The notes beneath the pieces were generated by a model that was given only the letters and a program-made list of their open reading frames with translations, was not told where the DNA came from and did not search any database. From assembly GCA_034620365.1 (NCBI GenBank), contig JAQGEQ010000010.1, positions 682,001 through 746,000 on the forward strand: a DNA stretch of 64,000 nt, in the 5' to 3' direction. The position numbers and the translations under genes were made by a program. The stretch is from Pegea sp. RAD2-039 (Eukaryota; Chordata; Thaliacea; Salpida; Salpidae). Shown here one piece after another: positions 59,911 to 64,000 of this stretch. Positions within the stretch are counted from its first letter, which is position 1, and every line of letters begins with the position of its first letter.

Positions 59911-61638
59911 TCAACCAACACGAATGATTTCATCATTGACAATTTGATAAGATGGAACTTCTAAGTTTCTTGGTGCGGGGCCTTTTCGAATACGACCACA
60001 ACCGTCATAATGAGAACCGTGACATGGACAGTAATAGCCACCAAAGTCACCAGCATCTGCTATTGGTACACAACCCAGATGAGTACAAACACCAATGACA
60101 ACAAGCCACTCTGGAGCTTGGACACGCTGGTCGTCAGTTTCTGGGTCTCGAAGTTCTGCTACATTGACAGCCCGTTCACGTTCGATTTCTTCTGGAGTTC
60201 GATGTCTGCGAGGAGGAATTAAAAAATCGAATTAAAAGATTGGAGATAATAAACCTGATGAATAGAGGCTTTCCACGCCAGGAGAAAGTGGCGCTTTTAC
60301 CTTCTGGGATAGCACTCATCTCAACTTCGGTGCCACCAAGAGCTAACACATCTCTTCCTGGTCCAATATACGACACAACAGACTCAACTATATTTTTGGC
60401 TCCATAAACAACTCCCATTCCAATACCAGCTGCAAATATAAACAGTTTTACACCAATTGTATTCGTTGCCAGTTGAGATTAGTTTAATTTTTTGGTATCT
60501 TAACAGAAAAGCTAACGTATACGTAAAAATATTTTCTCTTGAAATTGGTTTTCCTATTTCAATTCTATTATTACTATATGAAAAGCTAGAAAAGTTAAGA
60601 ATAAAATTGTCAAGCTCTAATCATAATCAGTTTCATCATATTTTTCAACTTTGTTTTTATGTGACAGAAGCAGATAAGGTACCTGAGACAGTGTAATAAA
60701 AAGATTTCTTCTCCAATTTCCGCTCCCTTTCTTTCTCATGAAAGTCAACTGTACCTTTAGTTGGAGTAACTTTGTAATTGGAAAAATCTGGAACTTGTAG
60801 ATCCGTATGAGCATATCTCACAGCCATTGTTCCTACAAAAATATTAGATGATGTAAAGCTCAGCCAAAAGATGAAACTTTTAATTGTTACATATAAAGAT
60901 ATTTCATAATTTTTGTACTTTAAAGTTGATTTCTTATATAAAAAAGATAATTTATACAATTTTATTTTGTTAGCAAGCATAATTTAATAATTGAAAACTT
61001 AGACAAACCAGAAAATACATTAAGAGACATAGATGGCTTTGAGCTCAAGTGCTTGTTAGTCATAAGTAAAGCATTATTAGGAAGTTTCTTCAAAGCTGGT
61101 TTGGAAATAGTGGGCACAAAGTTCTTAGGTGAATTACCAACAATCTAATAAATGAAAATATTTAGATTATATTATTAATTCAAAATATATTTATAATAAA
61201 TTAAAAACTATGTAAAACCAATTTGTAAATTCAATTCATAAAATCAATTTAAATACTTGAAAAAAAATAGTCTAATCTTAACTTAAATATTTTTAAACAG
61301 TCTTTTAATGATACTAAAAGCTTAACTTATAAAATTAAATGATTAATTTAATAATAAATAATAATAATTTAACTAATTTGTCACCAACAATTACAACATA
61401 ACTGTTATACAATACTATAAATTTTTAAGATAATACATTTAGTATAGCTATAAAATTATGAGTCAGAAATAAATAAAAGATAAATTATTTCTTGATAAAA
61501 GCAATTCTATTAATTATATTTATAAAATATTTAACTAATTTAATTTGACTTCATTTAACAAATTCATAAACTATATTTACTTACTCTCGCAGTATGAGAA
61601 CATGCTGAAGTAAATGCAGTTTTTGTTAAACAACTCAT
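59911..61638 (-). CDS. UQCRFS1: Rieske iron-sulfur protein of cytochrome bc1 complex
   Basis: Electron-transferring [2Fe-2S] subunit of respiratory complex III in the inner mitochondrial membrane, 269 residues. Exons on the minus strand: 61638-61585, 61144-61009, 60832-60683, 60429-60255 and 60205-59911. The N-terminus is a basic presequence. The membrane anchor segment is [20 protein letters not shown] and is followed by the [20 protein letters not shown] hinge region. Cluster ligands are in CTHLGC and CPCHGSH, with the usual GDFGGYY before the second box, and the protein ends DEIIRVG. Length and order match animal UQCRFS1. All exon joins keep frame, and an acceptor-like TTATTTTAG sits 18 nt upstream of the start (exon edge 61656). 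Confidence 0.96.
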
Positions 61639-63682
61639 TTTATTATAAGATTCCACCTAAAATAATAAATTTAAAACATCAAGTTTAAACTAAAGAATTT
61701 AAGATACAAATTCCTATATTACCAATTTATAATATCCCATATAAAAAATAAATCTAACTAAAAAATCAGTAATTTATCAAATTATACTTTAAACAAACAA
61801 AAAATAATTTATGAATGCATAAAATTAAAAAGAAAAACAAACAAATTTATTGATTTCATATAAAAATTATCAAATAAAAATCTGATACTGACATAACAAA
61901 TAAACAAACAAAACAAAAAAGAAATCACAAATTTTAATACAACAGATTCTGTTAACATTTATATCTACAAAATTGTATGTTAAATTAATTAATAATTACA
62001 AGATAAATGTTGAAAATTAAACTTAATGCTTTTTAATAAAAATATGACTTATTAAGAGAGCTTTATTAATAATATACTGATATAAAACATACGATTTTAT
62101 GGTTATTATTTATTACAAACAAACTTTTAGTTTTATTTGATCAAAACAAACTTCAAAGTTATTAAACTTCATAAAGTATTTTAAAATGAATCTAAAAAAA
62201 AGTTAGTTTTATAAAATTGAGTTTAAAAAAATAAAAAAATTAGGATTAACTTATTTATTTATAAATGTAACATTTTAAAAAGAAAATAAAACTTGTTTAA
62301 TCAAAATTAATGTTGCTTATTTAGAAAACCCAATTTAGAGTGAGTAGAGGACACAGCGCAACAGTGTTTCTAAGCAAAAAAATAAAATTCATTATTTCAT
62401 ATGTTTTGCTCAATATTCAAAATATTTAAATATTTATTGAAAAAAGTATATAATGTATTGGCCACCATGATATATTAACAGCTTTATTAACAATTAATTG
62501 TTGTAATATATATATGAAATTACAAGTTATTTTTCAGTTTTAAAACATAGCTTAGTTTAAAGATTTTTACTAGTTTGAAGTTACCAACTGATAGCTTTAA
62601 AAAGAAAGTTTAGTTTGTAGGCTGTAATATATATTTATATATATATAATATACCGTAGCTGGAATTTTAAGCTGTTATCTTTTTTATTCATTTTAAACAT
62701 AAATGGAAATGAATAATAACTTACTCTAAAAAGCTTTATAACAAAACTACTCTTTCCTCCTTTGCTACTTTTCTACTAAATGCACCTAACAACTGAAGCT
62801 TCACAATTTCCATATCTTTACTATATCTTGTAAAAACTATGTCATCCTTATATGTTATCACTGTTAGACGAGTTTGTGTACCCAAAACTTGTTTGCACGT
62901 GTACTTTCTACGAATTAATGGAAAGTGATAGTAAAGCAACCGTAAAAAAAGGAACTTAATAAATTTTACTAGTTAATGAAAGAGTAGAGATAAATGTAGT
63001 AATATAAAGAAAGTAGTTTTCCTTAAAAACAAAACAGGGATCTGATCAGGAGTGTTAGAAACTGGTGATTTTAAAGAAGAAACAGCCTTAATTACCATAT
63101 TGACCGCTATGTCAAGATCTATGATCTCAGAGAATTTTGTTGAAATGTTGGAGTAGGAAAGAAAAAGAGTATTGCCATCATCGGTTATAAATACGATATA
63201 TTTTATATTCTAAATTGTAATATTGGTTGTGACATACTGTAGAGTCTAAAATCTATGCCTACTTCAGTTTTGCATTTCTATATTTCCAATTAAAAACCAA
63301 AAACTTTAGAGATTTTATCAAGTCGTCTTGGTTAGAGCTTTATTCGTATCATAGTATCACGGGAAGGTGATATCTGAGAATTGAAGGTGATACCAAAGCA
63401 ACTGTCAAAATCTGTCAAATTTAAATAGTCTGATAATAAAAGAATAAATGAATAAACTAAAAATGTCCATCAAAACAAATAATGATTAAACAATGAAATA
63501 ATTATTCAAGTTTTATAATCATTTGTATTTTTTTTAAATCTAATCTTAATGTATTAAAGTTTTCTTTAGAATCAAGCATCTAAAAAAGAACTCAATGCCT
63601 ACTATTGTAATAGATTTCCATGCCTTTAATGTATACCGATGATTTGTGGATTTTCCAAGTCGCAATGGTCGACTTGGTTAGA
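61639..63682. other. Intergenic, with a partial tRNA-like copy
   Basis: Mostly very AT-rich. A 67-codon minus-strand frame (62736-62939) is somewhat less AT-rich but has no family signature I recognise. A tRNA-like fragment lies at 63321-63360. Confidence 0.45.
63321..63360 (+). pseudogene. Fragment resembling 5' flank and 5' half of the tRNA-His
   Basis: GTCGTCTTGGTTAGAGCTTT, then TTCGTATCATAGTA, parallels GTCGACTTGGTTAGAGCTGT, then ATCGTATAGTGGTTAGTA at the tRNA-His 345 bp downstream. Only the first half is recognisable, and the anticodon arm and T arm are not conserved, so this is a truncated relic. Confidence 0.55.
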
Positions 63683-63754
63683 GCTGTAATCGTATAGTGG
63701 TTAGTACTTCACGTTGTGGCCGTGACAACCCAGGTTCGAATCTTGGTTACAGCA
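63683..63754 (+). tRNA. tRNA-His (anticodon GTG)
   Basis: A 72-nt cloverleaf without intron. The acceptor stem GCTGTAA pairs with TTACAGC and is followed by discriminator A. The D arm contains the A box TAGTGGTTAGTA. The anticodon stem CACG/CGTG holds loop TTGTGGC with anticodon GTG. The T arm contains the B box GGTTCGAATC. It closely resembles the animal nuclear tRNA-His; the extra 5' G is added after transcription. Confidence 0.97.
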
Positions 63755-64000
63755 CATACTTTTGTAACTTTTTACATTAACCAAAAAATTTGCATTAACT
63801 GCTAAAAATTTTATAATTATCTGATTTCATATAATTTCTAGTTTTTAGCTGTTTATGATAAAATGTTTATTTTAAATCTTTTTACTTTCCAATAAGAATG
63901 CGCTCGCCTTTCTGTTTTAGCATATTCAAAACTTAATTAGATTTTTAATATTGAGTTTGAAATAAGTCTTAATTCTTATTAGATTTCAAACAAAATAAAC
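63755..64000. other. 3' flank of the tRNA gene
   Basis: A short T-run (ACTTTTGTAACTTTTT) directly after the tRNA can stop RNA polymerase III. No other feature is visible. Confidence 0.6.

Noticed and set aside
62736..62939. 67-codon minus-strand frame
   Set aside because: Somewhat protein-like composition, but no recognised family, no supporting flanking exons and no conserved motif.
1..64000. Bacterial features (operons, CRISPR arrays, ribosome binding sites)
   Set aside because: The window is intron-bearing animal nuclear DNA; the repeats seen are palindrome arms, dispersed elements or in-frame codon repeats.

Overview
This window is nuclear DNA from an AT-rich animal genome. Most genes are split by GT-AG introns, and several encode animal-specific multidomain secreted proteins (matrix metalloproteinase, astacin with ShK domains, cadherin-like receptors, furin-like cysteine-rich repeats). 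I assembled gene models by hand from splice signals, reading-frame continuity and protein family patterns; no search was run. The combination of a ShK-bearing astacin, antistasin-like modules, a decayed CR1/Jockey-type LINE, roughly 70% AT and a splice-acceptor-like site just upstream of nearly every start codon would fit a hydrozoan cnidarian such as Hydra. Flatworms or rotifers are not excluded.

Layout. 1-2448 (+) is the 3' part of a gelatinase-like matrix metalloproteinase: three FN2 modules, the zinc site, a Thr-rich linker and a hemopexin domain. 2449-6176 is non-coding and holds a 731-bp repeat and a possible SINE. 6177-9345 (+) is a 15-exon astacin with two antistasin-like modules and five ShK domains. 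9884-24418 is a near-perfect palindrome with two 6.6-kb arms around a 1.25-kb spacer. Each arm carries a full cadherin-like membrane protein gene, and the two genes diverge from the centre. 24419-27802 holds a LINE remnant and the second copy of the 731-bp repeat. 27803-28384 (-) and 34357-35079 (+) are paralogous, mostly intronless Rab-like GTPases without prenylation cysteines, separated by decayed LINE sequence. 38280-44616 (+) is an 18-exon secreted protein built of eight pairs of alternating cysteine-rich modules.

The last third holds housekeeping and regulatory genes: a small Maf bZIP factor (48180-50097, -) that the ORF list misses because of its short exons, an intronless mitochondrial-type acetyl-CoA synthetase (53522-55564, +), mitochondrial ribosomal protein L19 (55933-57423, +), the Rieske iron-sulfur subunit of complex III (59911-61638, -) and a tRNA-His (63683-63754, +). 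Three consecutive genes (ACSS1-like, MRPL19, UQCRFS1) act in mitochondria, but nothing shows that they are co-regulated.

The items most worth following up are the gelatinase architecture outside vertebrates, the palindrome with divergent cadherin-like genes, the antistasin-astacin-ShK fusion, the exon-doublet cysteine-rich gene, and the genome-wide hint of spliced-leader trans-splicing.
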